From Bacteroidetes bacterium UKL13-3 (lineage in GTDB: Bacteria; Bacteroidota; Bacteroidia; UKL13-3), in NCBI GenBank assembly GCA_001602415.1, contig CP012155.1, positions 3,150,143-3,214,142 on the forward strand: DNA of 64,000 nucleotides, read 5' to 3'. Below are positions 16,170 to 25,329 of this stretch, piece by piece (position 1 is the first letter of the stretch; each line of letters opens with the position of its first letter). The position numbers were made by a program, and so were the translations under genes. The notes under the pieces are model-generated. The model saw only the letters and a program-made list of their open reading frames with translations, was not told the origin of the DNA and searched no databases.

Positions 16170-16835
16170 ACTGCAAATGTAAAACGATGAATGTAGAATG
16201 TAAAAGTTAGGAGGACCCTCCCTTTTGCGGTTCGATATTTTACATTTTTCTGTTCTGCGGTTTCTCTTTTAACCGAAAAATGTAAAACGCTGAATCTAGA
16301 ATGTAAAAGTTGAAGAGCTACTTTCCTTCTGCGGTTCTACATTTTACATACTTCGGTTTTGCGGTTTCTCTTTTAACCGAAAAATGTAAAACGCTGAATC
16401 TAGAATGTAAAAGTTGAAGAGCTACTTTCCTTCTGCGGTTCTACATTCTATATTTTCTGTTCTGCGGTTTCTCTTTTAACCGCAAAATGTAAAACGCTGA
16501 ATCTAGAATGTAAAAGTTGAAGAGGTACTTTCCTTCTGCGGTTCTACATTTTACATACTTCGGTTTTGCGGTTTCTCTTTTAACCGAAAAATGTAAAACG
16601 CTGAATCTAGAATGTAAAAGTTGAAGAGGTACTTTCCTTCTGCGGTTCTACATTTTACATACTTCGGTTTTGCGGTTTCTCTTTTAACCGCAAAATGTAA
16701 AACGCTGAATCTAGAATGTAAAAGTTGAAGAGGTACTTTCCTTATGCGGTTCTACATTTTACATACTTCGGTTTTGCGGTTTCTCTTTTAACCGCAAAAT
16801 GTAAAACGCTGAATGTATAATGTAAAAGTTTGAAA
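16170..16835. repeat. Tandem array of six to seven ~104-bp repeat units
   Basis: The word AACCG(A/C)AAAATGTAAAACG recurs at 16271, 16375, 16478, 16582, 16686 and 16790, a period of 103-104 bp. A diverged first unit begins near 16170, and the last unit is partial. Units are almost identical, differing at a few positions such as GAGCTACTT/GAGGTACTT. Each contains a perfect or near-perfect hairpin, TTTTGCGGTT-TCTCTTTT-AACCGCAAAA, and inverted copies of the TGTAAAA word. There are no unique spacers, so it is not a CRISPR array. The array fills the gap between the RRM gene and apaG, and no coding potential is seen. Confidence 0.92.
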
Positions 16836-16855
16836 ACAGAATGCTGAAAAGAGCA

Positions 16856-17242
16856 TTAGTTTAGCCTAAACGGGGCCACTAACTGAAACTCGGGAATAAT
16901 AACCTCAAATCGTTTGCCGTCAATTTGCCTTTCCATCAAATAAGTTCCGTGCATTTTACCAAACTCACTTTGCAATGCACACCCCGAAACATACTGATGC
17001 GATTCCCCGGGTTCCAATACCGGCTGAACGCCAATAACACCCTCACCCTCCACTTCGGTTTTCTCGATATTTACATCGGTAATATACCAATGCCTGCGCA
17101 AAAGCTTAATAGTATAATCTCCTTTATTTTGAATGGTAATTCGATAAGCAAACATGTGATTACCCGACCCGTGGTGCAAACGGGAATTTTGGTAGGATGT
17201 TTCTACCGAAATACGAATATCATTTGTAATAGCTGTTGGCAT
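16856..17242 (-). CDS. apaG: ApaG-domain protein
   Basis: A 128-residue ApaG protein of normal length, a compact fibronectin-III-like beta-sandwich. Typical features are the N-terminal ISVETSYQNSR, YRITIQNKGDYTIKLLRRHW and the C-terminal GVQPVLEPGESHQYVSGCAL, followed by GTYLMERQIDG. ApaG was linked genetically to Co2+ resistance and Mg2+ efflux in enterobacteria, but its molecular function is unresolved. No neighbour shares its strand; it faces the repeat array on one side and the divergent phosphoesterase gene on the other. Confidence 0.92.
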   Translation of the reverse strand: MPTAITNDIRISVETSYQNSRLHHGSGNHMFAYRITIQNKGDYTIKLLRRHWYITDVNIEKTEVEGEGVIGVQPVLEPGESHQYVSGCALQSEFGKMHGTYLMERQIDGKRFEVIIPEFQLVAPFRLN

Positions 17243-17424
17243 AACTTTAAAACATATCGAAGTAAGAGAATGTTTGGAAATTTTGCAAATGCAAAAGCTT
17301 AATGGATAATCATTTTACATTCGACAAACATATTACCAAAAATTAGTCTGTGATGAGCGTAACAATTTAGCAACATGCAATTCACTGTGGCTTCACATTA
17401 GCATAGCACCTTTGTGTGGCTTAA

Positions 17425-18300
17425 ATGCCGCATATTATGGCAAAAAGAAAACTAAAAGTAGCAGTAATCTCAGATGTGCATTTGGGTACATACGGCTGCC
17501 GAGCTAAAGAACTAAATTCCTACCTAAAATCCATTGCCCCTGAGATACTGGTGTTAAATGGCGATATTATTGATATCTGGCAATTTAGTAAACGTTACTG
17601 GCCCGAGTCGCACATGAAGATTGTGCAACGCATTTTTAAACTTTTAGCTAACGGAACCAAAGTATATTACCTCACAGGAAACCATGACGAAATGCTCCGC
17701 AAATTCACTGATTTTAAAATGGGTGAATTGGAAATATTGGACAAATTAGTGTTGGATTTGGATGGTAAGAAGTCGTGGATTTTTCACGGTGATGTGTTTG
17801 ATGTAACCATGAAAAGTGCCAAATGGCTCGCCAAGCTCGGTGCTATTGGGTACGATACATTGATCATGATTAACGGATTGGTGAACTGGTTTTCCGAAAA
17901 AATTCTGCGTAAAGGAAAAGTGTCACTAAGCAAAAAGGTAAAGAATAGTGTAAAATCAGCCATTAAGTTTATTGATGATTTTGAGCAGACTGCCATTGAT
18001 ATTGCCATTGAAAATGGCTATGACTATGTGCTATGCGGCCATATACATCAGCCTGCATTTAGGCAAGTAACAACCCCCAAAGGTAATACACTATACCTCA
18101 ATAGTGGCGATTGGATTGAAAACCTTACAGCACTTGAATATGTTGATGGAAAATGGAATTTATACCATCATCCAAACACTAAACCAGATGATCAGAATGA
18201 TGATGAAGAATTGAATGTGAAACTCCCCAATATGGAGATGTTGTATAAAAATATTATTCAGATGCCAAATGTTGCCTTTACTTCAACTTCCAAATTATAA
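17425..18300 (+). CDS. Calcineurin-like phosphoesterase, LpxH-like (UDP-2,3-diacylglucosamine diphosphatase family)
   Basis: A 291-residue metallophosphoesterase with all five metal-site blocks: SDVHLG (Asp17, His19), NGDIIDIW (Asp47), TGNHDE (Asn86, His87), a later FHGDVFD, and CGHIHQP. This pattern fits the LpxH/LpxH2-like group that hydrolyses UDP-2,3-diacylglucosamine in lipid A synthesis, though substrate assignment is by family. An in-frame Met5 at 17437 is a possible start because a CACCTTTG box lies only a few nt upstream of the first ATG. The glycosyltransferase gene follows 3 nt after the stop, suggesting a two-gene envelope operon. Confidence 0.85.
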   Translation: MPHIMAKRKLKVAVISDVHLGTYGCRAKELNSYLKSIAPEILVLNGDIIDIWQFSKRYWPESHMKIVQRIFKLLANGTKVYYLTGNHDEMLRKFTDFKMGELEILDKLVLDLDGKKSWIFHGDVFDVTMKSAKWLAKLGAIGYDTLIMINGLVNWFSEKILRKGKVSLSKKVKNSVKSAIKFIDDFEQTAIDIAIENGYDYVLCGHIHQPAFRQVTTPKGNTLYLNSGDWIENLTALEYVDGKWNLYHHPNTKPDDQNDDEELNVKLPNMEMLYKNIIQMPNVAFTSTSKL

Positions 18301-18303
18301 AAC

Positions 18304-19311
18304 ATGAATATTCTTTATGCTATTCAAGGAACCGGCAACGGACATATAAGCAGGGCACGTGAGGTAATTCCGCATTTGCTTAAGTATGGACAACTAGATT
18401 TGCTTGTTAGTGGAACGCAAGCGGAGGTTTCGCTTCCATACATCATAAAATATAAAAAAGCAGGAATTAGCTACACCTTTGGTAAACAAGGCGGTATTGA
18501 CCTTATTGATAGTGTAAAACACCTTAAACCTTTCGATTTTTTAAATGATATTCAAACATTTCCAGTGAATGAGTATGACTTGATTATTAACGACTTTGAG
18601 CCTGTTACTGCATGGGCTTGCAAACTCAAGAAAAAACCTTGCATTGCCCTGAGTCATCAATCATCATTCTTATCTGCTAAAACACCTCGTCCCCCTAAAA
18701 AGGATGGTTTTGCCGAAAACATATTCAAGTATTATGCACCCACAACAGATGCTTACGGGTTTCATTTTAAACCCTACGATTCATTTATTCATACTCCCGT
18801 AATCAGAGCAGATGTTCGCAAACTTGAACCCACAAACAAAGGGCATATAACAGCATATTTACCTGCTCACGGTGATGATATTCTCATTAAATATTTTTCT
18901 CAAATTAAAGATGTGCAGTGGGAGGTTTTCTCTAAACATAGCAAGCTTGCATACACCATTGGTAATGTTCACATCAAACCTATATTGAATAATGATTTTA
19001 CACAAAGTTTAGCCTCAAGTGATGGATTGATTACAGCGGGTGGATTTGAAAGTCCGGCAGAAGCTATCTTTCTACGTAAAAAAGTTTTAGCTATTCCAAT
19101 GCTCAATCAATACGAGCAACAATGCAACGCAAAAGCCATGAAAGATTTGGGTATTAGTGTTGTAAAAGAAATTGATCACACTTTTGTAAGCAAAGTAAAC
19201 AGTTGGTTGAATTTTGCATTTCCGGTAAACATACATTATCCTGATACCATTGGAAAAATAGTGGAAGATTTGGTAATGAAACACGGAAAGTTGATGGCTA
19301 ATGCCTCTTAA
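18304..19311 (+). CDS. Glycosyltransferase, GT-B type (glycosyltransferase family 28-like)
   Basis: The 335-residue protein begins MNILYAIQGTGNGHISRA, the glycine-rich nucleotide-sugar-transferase start seen in a widespread MurG-related family. The C-terminal half carries DGLITAGGFESPAEAIFLRK and the donor-binding-like stretch KVLAIPMLNQYEQQCNAK (both typical of GT28-like C domains). It probably transfers a sugar to a lipid or glycan acceptor at the membrane; donor and acceptor are unknown. It is tightly coupled (3 nt) to the LpxH-like phosphoesterase, consistent with an outer-membrane glycolipid role. No transmembrane segment is evident. Confidence 0.8.
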   Translation: MNILYAIQGTGNGHISRAREVIPHLLKYGQLDLLVSGTQAEVSLPYIIKYKKAGISYTFGKQGGIDLIDSVKHLKPFDFLNDIQTFPVNEYDLIINDFEPVTAWACKLKKKPCIALSHQSSFLSAKTPRPPKKDGFAENIFKYYAPTTDAYGFHFKPYDSFIHTPVIRADVRKLEPTNKGHITAYLPAHGDDILIKYFSQIKDVQWEVFSKHSKLAYTIGNVHIKPILNNDFTQSLASSDGLITAGGFESPAEAIFLRKKVLAIPMLNQYEQQCNAKAMKDLGISVVKEIDHTFVSKVNSWLNFAFPVNIHYPDTIGKIVEDLVMKHGKLMANAS

Positions 19312-19355
19312 GTCAATAGCCTTGTATTGATGTAAAACAAGATATTGAACACGCA

Positions 19356-21350
19356 CTAATTGCCGAGCTGCTTCAAGGATCGAATTACAATTCCCAAGTC
19401 TTTTTCAATTGAATATTCCTTAGCATACAAAAAGTTAATTTTTTGAATAGCCACTTCATTATGTGATACATGAGAAGCCTTACCTGTTGTAGCTAAGACT
19501 GATGGTTTGATTTTGGGTAACAGTTCCATATTGGAAACTGGAGCATAGCCCACCCATGTTTTTTCTCCCAACAAAACCTTAAAGATATTCAGAATAAAAT
19601 CTGTTTTATTGCCAACAACAATTAACAAAACAGGAGTCATTGGAATAAGTAAAACAGAAACTACCACATCAAACACTCGCTTTTTACGAAGTTGTTTAGG
19701 TGTATTTAAAGCAAGATTAATCTCGAGTGTATAAAAATCCCCAGGTTCATCTTTGGAGTTGCTACCAATAATAAATACGCTTTCTTCGGGAACAATTTTA
19801 AAATGAACATCTGGCTTGCTAATGGTGTACATCCACTTCATTATTTGCTGAGTAGATAAGTCTTTAGAGCAAAAAATAATTTCTTCTACCTTAAACAAAT
19901 CAACAATAGCCGATAGCTTATTTTCGGTTCCAAGATAATGTTCATCATGTTCCTTTTCTTCATTTACGGAAACATATCCTAGGTAATCACTTTTAGCTTT
20001 TGAATGCACCAATAAATGCTGCACCCTCGAAACTTCTTCTTTGTTACCAACAATAATTGTTTTTATCTCAGCATCGAGCGTAATACTAAAACGTTTGTGT
20101 GTGTAAGCGTACACCAATAAACGCAATACAAAAGCAAATAATCCTGCTGCAAATGTTCCAAACAAAATAATAGCTCTAGAAAAGCGGTACGACTCATCTG
20201 CGAATGCATAAAAAACTGTAATGGCAAGCGTGCCAAGTGCTATTCCTTTTGCAATTCCCGATAAAGTGACTCGTTTAGTATAACCACCTGCAACAAACAA
20301 GCCACCGGTCCACAGCAATGCATACAAAACACTGTTTAACGAAACAACTTCAGCCGAGTATGCTTCTATGGTTTCAAACTTATACTTGGCATAAGTAAAA
20401 GCAATTGTTTTCACGCTCAAAAAGAACAGGAGCATATCAAACAACCATAAATAGGTATTGCTTAGCAACCGAAAAACAAGTGCAATACTTGCCCGCACAT
20501 AAACAGCTGCATTGATAAGAATACTAAACGCTTGAGCATGTTTTTGCGAATAGTGTTTTTGTGCAAAAATGATCATGGCACGATAAAACACGAACACATA
20601 ATTTACCGATGATTTTTTAGTACTCTCTCCTTTGTAATGAATGATGGTTGTATGAGGGAAGTAATAATTGAAATAACCTGCTTTGGTAATTCGGTAGGAT
20701 AAGTCAATGTCTTCTCCGTACATAAAATAGTCTTCATCCAATAACCCAATTTCATCGAGTGATTTTTTGCGCAGGAGCATAAATGCTCCGGCTAATACAT
20801 CTACCTTATGAATGTCGTTTTTATTTAAAAAACCAAGGTGATACCGGCCAAAACGCTTCGATTTTGGGAACAAAGCTGATAAGCCAAACATTTTATAGAA
20901 TGCTACTTGAGGAGTAGGCAATCCTCTTTTTGATTCAGGTAAAAACCTACCTTTCCCATCAATCATTTTCACGCCCAACGCTCCTGCATCAGGAGTTTTG
21001 TCCATAAAATTGCAGATTTTCTCAAAGCAATCTTCTTCAACTACCGTATCGGGATTAAGCAATAACACATACTCACCTTTGGATTGTCGAATGGCTTGGT
21101 TGTTTGCCTTCGAAAAACCCGGGTTATCTTTATTTTCGATGAGTATAACTTCGGGGAAAGTACGTTTCACCATTTCGCAGCTACCATCTACGGAGCTATT
21201 ATCTACAACAAAAACTTCGGCATCTAATCTATTTACAGCCTTACGCACAGAGTGCAATGCTTGCTCTAAAAAGTACTTTACGTTATAGTTTACAATGATG
21301 ATGGATAACTTCACGCCTCGAATATAAAGAATATCTGCAACTGCATACAA
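19356..21350 (-). CDS. Family 2 glycosyltransferase fused to a degenerate sugar-phosphate-transferase-like module
   Basis: A 664-residue fusion. Residues ~14-260 are a GT-A family 2 domain with SIIIVNYNVKYFLEQAL, FVVDNSSVDGS, LLLNPDTVVEE and the acceptor-side GEDIDLSYRITKAGY. Several hydrophobic helices follow (~290-425). Next comes a Rossmann-like segment (~440-550, TIIVGNKEEVSRVQ), and then RKKRVFDVVVSVLLIPMTPV, which resembles the membrane helix of WcaJ-type polyprenyl glycosylphosphotransferases. The stretch after it (GEKTWVGY) is short and lacks the usual KFRSM and Asp-Glu catalytic segments. A GTG at 21314, giving VKLSIIIVNYN, may be the true start, since the family normally begins there. 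Confidence 0.8.
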   Translation of the reverse strand: MYAVADILYIRGVKLSIIIVNYNVKYFLEQALHSVRKAVNRLDAEVFVVDNSSVDGSCEMVKRTFPEVILIENKDNPGFSKANNQAIRQSKGEYVLLLNPDTVVEEDCFEKICNFMDKTPDAGALGVKMIDGKGRFLPESKRGLPTPQVAFYKMFGLSALFPKSKRFGRYHLGFLNKNDIHKVDVLAGAFMLLRKKSLDEIGLLDEDYFMYGEDIDLSYRITKAGYFNYYFPHTTIIHYKGESTKKSSVNYVFVFYRAMIIFAQKHYSQKHAQAFSILINAAVYVRASIALVFRLLSNTYLWLFDMLLFFLSVKTIAFTYAKYKFETIEAYSAEVVSLNSVLYALLWTGGLFVAGGYTKRVTLSGIAKGIALGTLAITVFYAFADESYRFSRAIILFGTFAAGLFAFVLRLLVYAYTHKRFSITLDAEIKTIIVGNKEEVSRVQHLLVHSKAKSDYLGYVSVNEEKEHDEHYLGTENKLSAIVDLFKVEEIIFCSKDLSTQQIMKWMYTISKPDVHFKIVPEESVFIIGSNSKDEPGDFYTLEINLALNTPKQLRKKRVFDVVVSVLLIPMTPVLLIVVGNKTDFILNIFKVLLGEKTWVGYAPVSNMELLPKIKPSVLATTGKASHVSHNEVAIQKINFLYAKEYSIEKDLGIVIRSLKQLGN

Positions 21351-21431
21351 AAAGACTCCCTACAAATTCATGCTTACAATCATTTGTGATTAAGGTACGC
21401 TTTTCCGTATTTCACAACAAAATTAAATGAT

Positions 21432-22043
21432 ATGAACACCAAGGCGTTTTCGTTCGAAACTTACTTATCAAAATCAATGAATTATGTTACCTATGTGGCG
21501 CTTATTCATGATTTATTATCTGAGAACAAAACAACAGGTCCTATTCAATCAAACGACTTGGTTGAGTATACCCGTTTGAATTTTCATAGAATGGAAAGAT
21601 TGAACAAAACCATTGTGTTGAATACTGAATTACAAACAGCTATTGAAACATTTAAAAAGCGTTGCACCTTTTTGGTCATAACTGAAGCCTGGTGCGGTGA
21701 TGCTGCTCAATGCGTTCCGTTAATGCATGCCATCAGTGTTGCCTCAAAAGGTAAAATTGATTTGAAGTTGGTATTGCGCGATGAAAATTTAGAGCTTATG
21801 GAGCAATACTTAACCAATGGTGCAAAGTCCATTCCTGTGCTCATCTGCCTGGAAACCGAAACCCTAAAACCTATTGGCAAATGGGGTCCCCGTCCAAAAC
21901 ACGCGCAAGATATGGTTGATGAATACAAGCTAAATCCGATTGGTACGCATGAAGATTTTAAAACACTACTTCACACTTGGTATGCAAAAAATAAAACACA
22001 AGCACAACAAGCAGAGATGCTTTCTTTACTTAACAAATGGTAA
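21432..22043 (+). CDS. Thioredoxin-fold family protein
   Basis: A 203-residue cytoplasmic protein of a family common in Bacteroidota and Firmicutes. The core reads TFLVITEAWCGDAAQCVPLM, i.e. a thioredoxin-like beta strand followed by Cys88 and Cys94 in a CX5C arrangement rather than CXXC, then a cis-Pro-like SIPVLICLE near residues 138-146. The long helical N-terminus (1-70) precedes the fold. A redox or thiol-binding role is plausible, but the spacing of the cysteines makes classical disulfide reductase activity doubtful. It has no obvious operon partner. Confidence 0.8.
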   Translation: MNTKAFSFETYLSKSMNYVTYVALIHDLLSENKTTGPIQSNDLVEYTRLNFHRMERLNKTIVLNTELQTAIETFKKRCTFLVITEAWCGDAAQCVPLMHAISVASKGKIDLKLVLRDENLELMEQYLTNGAKSIPVLICLETETLKPIGKWGPRPKHAQDMVDEYKLNPIGTHEDFKTLLHTWYAKNKTQAQQAEMLSLLNKW

Positions 22044-22117
22044 GAAGTTAGTGAAAATTTCCTTAGTACTGAAGAATAGCCAGGCAAGGGAGAACTGAGC
22101 CCAACAGTTCGGTATAC

Positions 22118-22996
22118 TTAATTGCATCCAAACTTTACTTTAGGCCTATCGCCACTGGTATCATCATCACTCACCCAATCTTTTTTACGCACCAAAATTT
22201 CCAAATCTTGAGGAACAAGATTTTGAGGTATGCCGAAGAATTTACGTGGAATTAAGAATAGTTTCCATTCAGTTCCACCAGTATGTTGAAGCCTAAGATT
22301 TGGGTTATTGGGAACCTGAAAGAAGGCAGTTGGTTGGTATGTAGTTACAGCATCAGTTGTTGTATCTTTAGCTGTTGCTTTAAAGTAAACATATAAATCA
22401 CTGCTTGGTGAAAGGTTCTTCATTGTTGATTTTTTTTCTACAGCATTATCATACACTATTGTGGTAATTTCATCTTCAAGTAATATAGACGGAAAGTTAT
22501 ATACTGCACCTTTGTCTGTTTTGGGTGGATTTACAGGAATAACAATATCATCAGTTTTAACATCTGGTTCGCCATAACCACCGCCATCTTTAGGTTTTAC
22601 TAATAACGAAATGCCTGATGCATAAACCTGAGAGGCGGTTACTTCATAAAATTCGGTTGGAATCATTTCATATTTCCAAACTTTTGGACCTTTATCGGGC
22701 GCAGGAGTCATTTGAAGTAGCTCATTAGAGTTTTTCCACGCTTTTTCGCCTGTTCCATTTACCTTGGGAGAGCCTATAGGAAATTCAAACGGTTTCCATG
22801 TCCAAATATACATAGGCCCCGGGTATTTAGCAATTAATTGGTGGTATTCTTTGGTCATGTCTAACCTTGAAAGATCAACATAAATTGTGATTTTTTCAGT
22901 TGCAATGGTTGGATCAGGTTCAATCCATCCAACTTGAGCAAATGAATGAAAGGAGCATATTAAAGAAGCGATAATGAAGCGAATATTTTTTTTCAT
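22118..22996 (-). CDS. Secreted protein of the Sus-like locus, function unknown
   Basis: Starting at Met 22996 (MKKNIRFIIASLICSFHSFA) gives 293 residues with a signal peptidase I-type leader. An upstream in-frame ATG at 23050 would overlap the lipoprotein gene by 47 nt and bury the signal, so it is rejected. The mature protein is beta-rich with IYVDLSRLDMTKEYHQL, YIWTWKPFEFPIG and DLYVYFKATAKD. Its position, the third gene after susD and a lipoprotein on the same strand, is where SusE/SusF-like starch-binding proteins occur. A glycan-binding role is therefore inferred from context, not from recognised motifs. Confidence 0.65.
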   Translation of the reverse strand: MKKNIRFIIASLICSFHSFAQVGWIEPDPTIATEKITIYVDLSRLDMTKEYHQLIAKYPGPMYIWTWKPFEFPIGSPKVNGTGEKAWKNSNELLQMTPAPDKGPKVWKYEMIPTEFYEVTASQVYASGISLLVKPKDGGGYGEPDVKTDDIVIPVNPPKTDKGAVYNFPSILLEDEITTIVYDNAVEKKSTMKNLSPSSDLYVYFKATAKDTTTDAVTTYQPTAFFQVPNNPNLRLQHTGGTEWKLFLIPRKFFGIPQNLVPQDLEILVRKKDWVSDDDTSGDRPKVKFGCN

Positions 22997-23003
22997 AATT
23001 ATA

Positions 23004-23501
23004 TTAATTGCGAATGAAAGATAATCTGTAAACAGCTTTTTCAGTACCATTGCAGAATATACTTTTTTCTATTTGTAGATAGGTATCTGTTGGTCGGATT
23101 GTGGCTGCAAGAGGATATACGATTGCTTTTGTTGAACCTTGAGGTTGAATAAGTATTGACTTTGGAAATTCAGCATTATCAAACGTCCATGTTCCGCTTG
23201 TTCCGCCAAAGAATGAATAAGCAACATTTGAAGTATCGCAGGTGTAGGTACCGATACCTGATTTAATCTCAAACGAAACATTTGGCAACTTACCCGATTG
23301 ATTCAAAAATGATGTTATATCCATCACCTCCTCTACAACAGATGCTTTATCTACCACTTTGCAGGAACTAAGAACCCAATTAGCTGTAATGCCATCTATT
23401 TTGGAAGGAACTTCCCCAATTTCCTTGTATTCTTTTCGACAGGAAACAACAAGTAAACTGATTGCTGTTCCTAGTATAAATAAGTATTTTTTCATATTCA
23501 T
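23004..23501 (-). CDS. Lipoprotein, lipocalin-like (DUF5004-like)
   Basis: The N-terminus MNMKKYLFILGTAISLLVVSC is a lipoprotein signal with lipobox VVSC, giving an acylated Cys21 followed by RKEYKE. The 165-residue protein is beta-rich (GITANWVLSSCKVVDK, SGTWTFDNAEFPKSILIQ), like small lipocalin-fold lipoproteins found in Bacteroidota glycan loci; the family name is tentative. It starts 5 nt after the stop of the susD fragment and ends 7 nt before the next secreted gene, so all three are one transcript. It is probably a surface or outer-membrane accessory of starch binding. Confidence 0.7.
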   Translation of the reverse strand: MNMKKYLFILGTAISLLVVSCRKEYKEIGEVPSKIDGITANWVLSSCKVVDKASVVEEVMDITSFLNQSGKLPNVSFEIKSGIGTYTCDTSNVAYSFFGGTSGTWTFDNAEFPKSILIQPQGSTKAIVYPLAATIRPTDTYLQIEKSIFCNGTEKAVYRLSFIRN

Positions 23502-23506
23502 CTTAA

Positions 23507-24106
23507 TTAATTACATCCTCCTGTACCATTAAACTCAAAACCAACCCCTGCTTCTCGTGCGTGAAATTGAAGTACCAAACCCGGGCAGTTCCAAGGGCCA
23601 TTTCTGATAGTTTGAGCCGGATTGTATCCCCTACGTTTTAAGTGTTGAAGACGGTCACCTTCTCCAAAAAATTCTAATCTTCTTTCAGATCGAATGCGTG
23701 AAATGAGGGCATCTTTTCTAATTACTGCCGTTACTATTTTGCCTGTAGGATCACTATATGCGCGATTGATGATAAGGTTTACATCATCTGCAGCAGCTGT
23801 TAGGTTTCCATTTTCAGCGTATAGTTCAGCTCTTGTTAAGAGTAAATCGGTAAGCAGAAGATAGGGAACAGAGAGGTAATCTTTGTTAAACTTAGTGATA
23901 CCAAAATATTCATTGTCCTTTCCGGTATTAAACGACTTTACCAAGTTTTTACCTCTTTTATCCGTTGTATCTGATGTAAGATTCATAAACAATTCTTTGG
24001 TGATAGTATAAGCTGGAACCTTATTATCGCAGCGATATTGATCAATAAATACCCTACCTCTGTTATCACCTACACGTGCACTAATCATTTGGAAGATGTA
24101 CTCACC
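23507..24106 (-). pseudogene. SusD/RagB family C-terminal fragment (N-terminus missing)
   Basis: About 200 residues match the C-terminal part of SusD-type outer-membrane starch-binding lipoproteins: YLLLTDLLLTRAELYAENG, VNLIINRAYSDP and IRSERRLEFFGEGDRLQHL. Full-length members are ~500-550 residues with an N-terminal lipobox. Here the frame stays SusD-like upstream of the first Met (24088) through GEYIFQ, up to 24106, and then meets a stop at 24109-24107. No signal peptide, start region or susC exists upstream on this strand. The break coincides with the start of an opposite-strand fragment. It is non-functional unless the contig is misjoined. Confidence 0.85.
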
Positions 24107-25216
24107 TTAAATGGAAATGATTGGCCACAAGAAGAAAGTGTTCCATCAACTTGTCAAAAGGGTGGAGGAAATAGTAATCGTTTTTATCAAGCTAATGCAA
24201 CAGGTAAATCATTAGATAAAGTTTGTTTCGGTTCATGTATTGCATGTCCTACTGCTCCAATTCCAACTTATGCATTTACCTTCCAAGTGGATATGAGCAA
24301 CTCAGATTGCGATGGAGGTTACGATTCAGTTACTGTTACTGGTGCCGGTGCTAAATTAACAAGCTATGGTTCTGGTTTTAAAATGTTTCAAGTTGGTACT
24401 TCAAAAATATACACTTATTCTATTGCTAATTTAGATTCGGGTGAAATTAAATTTAAATTCCGTTTTCATAAAAATGGGAATACGAACTGGGAGGGTGGAA
24501 GTGATCGTATTTTTGCTTTAACTAAAAAAGATACGATAGCACTTACTTGCTTTGGCTCACGTGTGGTTGGTGCTTGTCCTAGCAAACCTGCTCCGTCTAA
24601 AATTACCTTCAAAGTAGATTTAACAAATGAAACACCTGCTGTTGTTTATGTGATGGGAACATTCCAAACACCAAATTGGCAAGCAGGCGCATTGCGTATG
24701 GCTCCGGTGCCAGGTCAACCAGGTGTATTCTCCGTAACAGTTAACAATATTTGCCCAGGTACATTTAACTATAAATTTGTTAATGGCGATTCATCTCTTA
24801 CTTCAAACGAAGAAAAATTCCCAGATTCAACCAGTCGTGGATACGTTGAGCCAAGCGGTGTAGGAGGATTTAACAGGGTTTATACCAGAACCTCATCAGC
24901 TGATGTTACATTGTACTATGTATTTAATTCATGCAAAGCAGGTTCATCAGTTGGTATTGCAGAAGCTACTTTGAATAACACATTTAAATTATTCCCGAAT
25001 CCTGCTGAGGCATACACAACGGTTGAATTCAACGACAAAGCAACTTTACATGATGTTGCAGTAATGGATATTGCAGGTAAAGTGGTTCAATCATTTAATA
25101 ACTACAAACAAAATTCTTTGCTCATCAACACAGATGAAATGGGTAAAGGTATATACTTTATTAAAGCTTCAAATACACGTAATGAGTCGGTAACGTCAAA
25201 ACTTATCGTGCGTTAA
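24107..25216 (+). pseudogene. T9SS-secreted starch-binding-like protein, N-terminus missing
   Basis: The open frame begins abruptly at LNGNDWPQEES with no signal peptide, start codon context or promoter, and runs ~369 residues to a TAA. It contains two related beta modules, YAFTFQVDMSNSDCDGGYDS and KITFKVDLTNETPAVVYVMG, of the kind attached to secreted amylases. It ends with a T9SS type A sorting domain: LFPNPAEAYTTVEF, VMDIAGKVVQSF, MGKGIYFIKAS, SKLIVR. It is probably the 3' end of a secreted amylase or starch-binding protein whose 5' part was lost at the same point where susD breaks. A TTG upstream (24038) reads through susD antisense and is not credible. Confidence 0.8.
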
Positions 25217-25238
25217 TTACGGTTAATTGATAGTAGAT

Positions 25239-25270
25239 AAAGAGCCTCCTTATGGGGCTCTTTGTTTTGA
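25239..25270 (+). terminator. Terminator after the T9SS fragment
   Basis: AAAGAGCC (25239-25246) pairs with GGCTCTTT (25256-25263) around TCCTTATGG and continues as TTGTTTT. It lies 23 nt after the stop and upstream of the true amylase start at 25330. Confidence 0.8.
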
Positions 25271-25329
25271 TAGAAAGTGTGTTTCCCGCAGATTTCCTGA
25301 AGACTTTTCATCCTCAACGGATCCTCACC

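Noticed and set aside
16170-16835. CRISPR array
   Set aside because: The repeats are ~104 bp and directly abutting with no unique spacers, and no cas gene is present.
22997-23050. Longer N-terminus of the secreted Sus-locus protein
   Set aside because: It overlaps the lipoprotein gene by 47 nt and places the signal peptide internally.
24038-24106. 5' extension of the T9SS protein from a TTG at 24038
   Set aside because: It translates the antisense of the susD fragment, giving a non-signal sequence; the domain begins only at ~24107.
25252-25329. Amylase start at 25252
   Set aside because: It lies within the terminator hairpin, and the resulting N-terminus would precede an ordinary signal peptide beginning at 25330.
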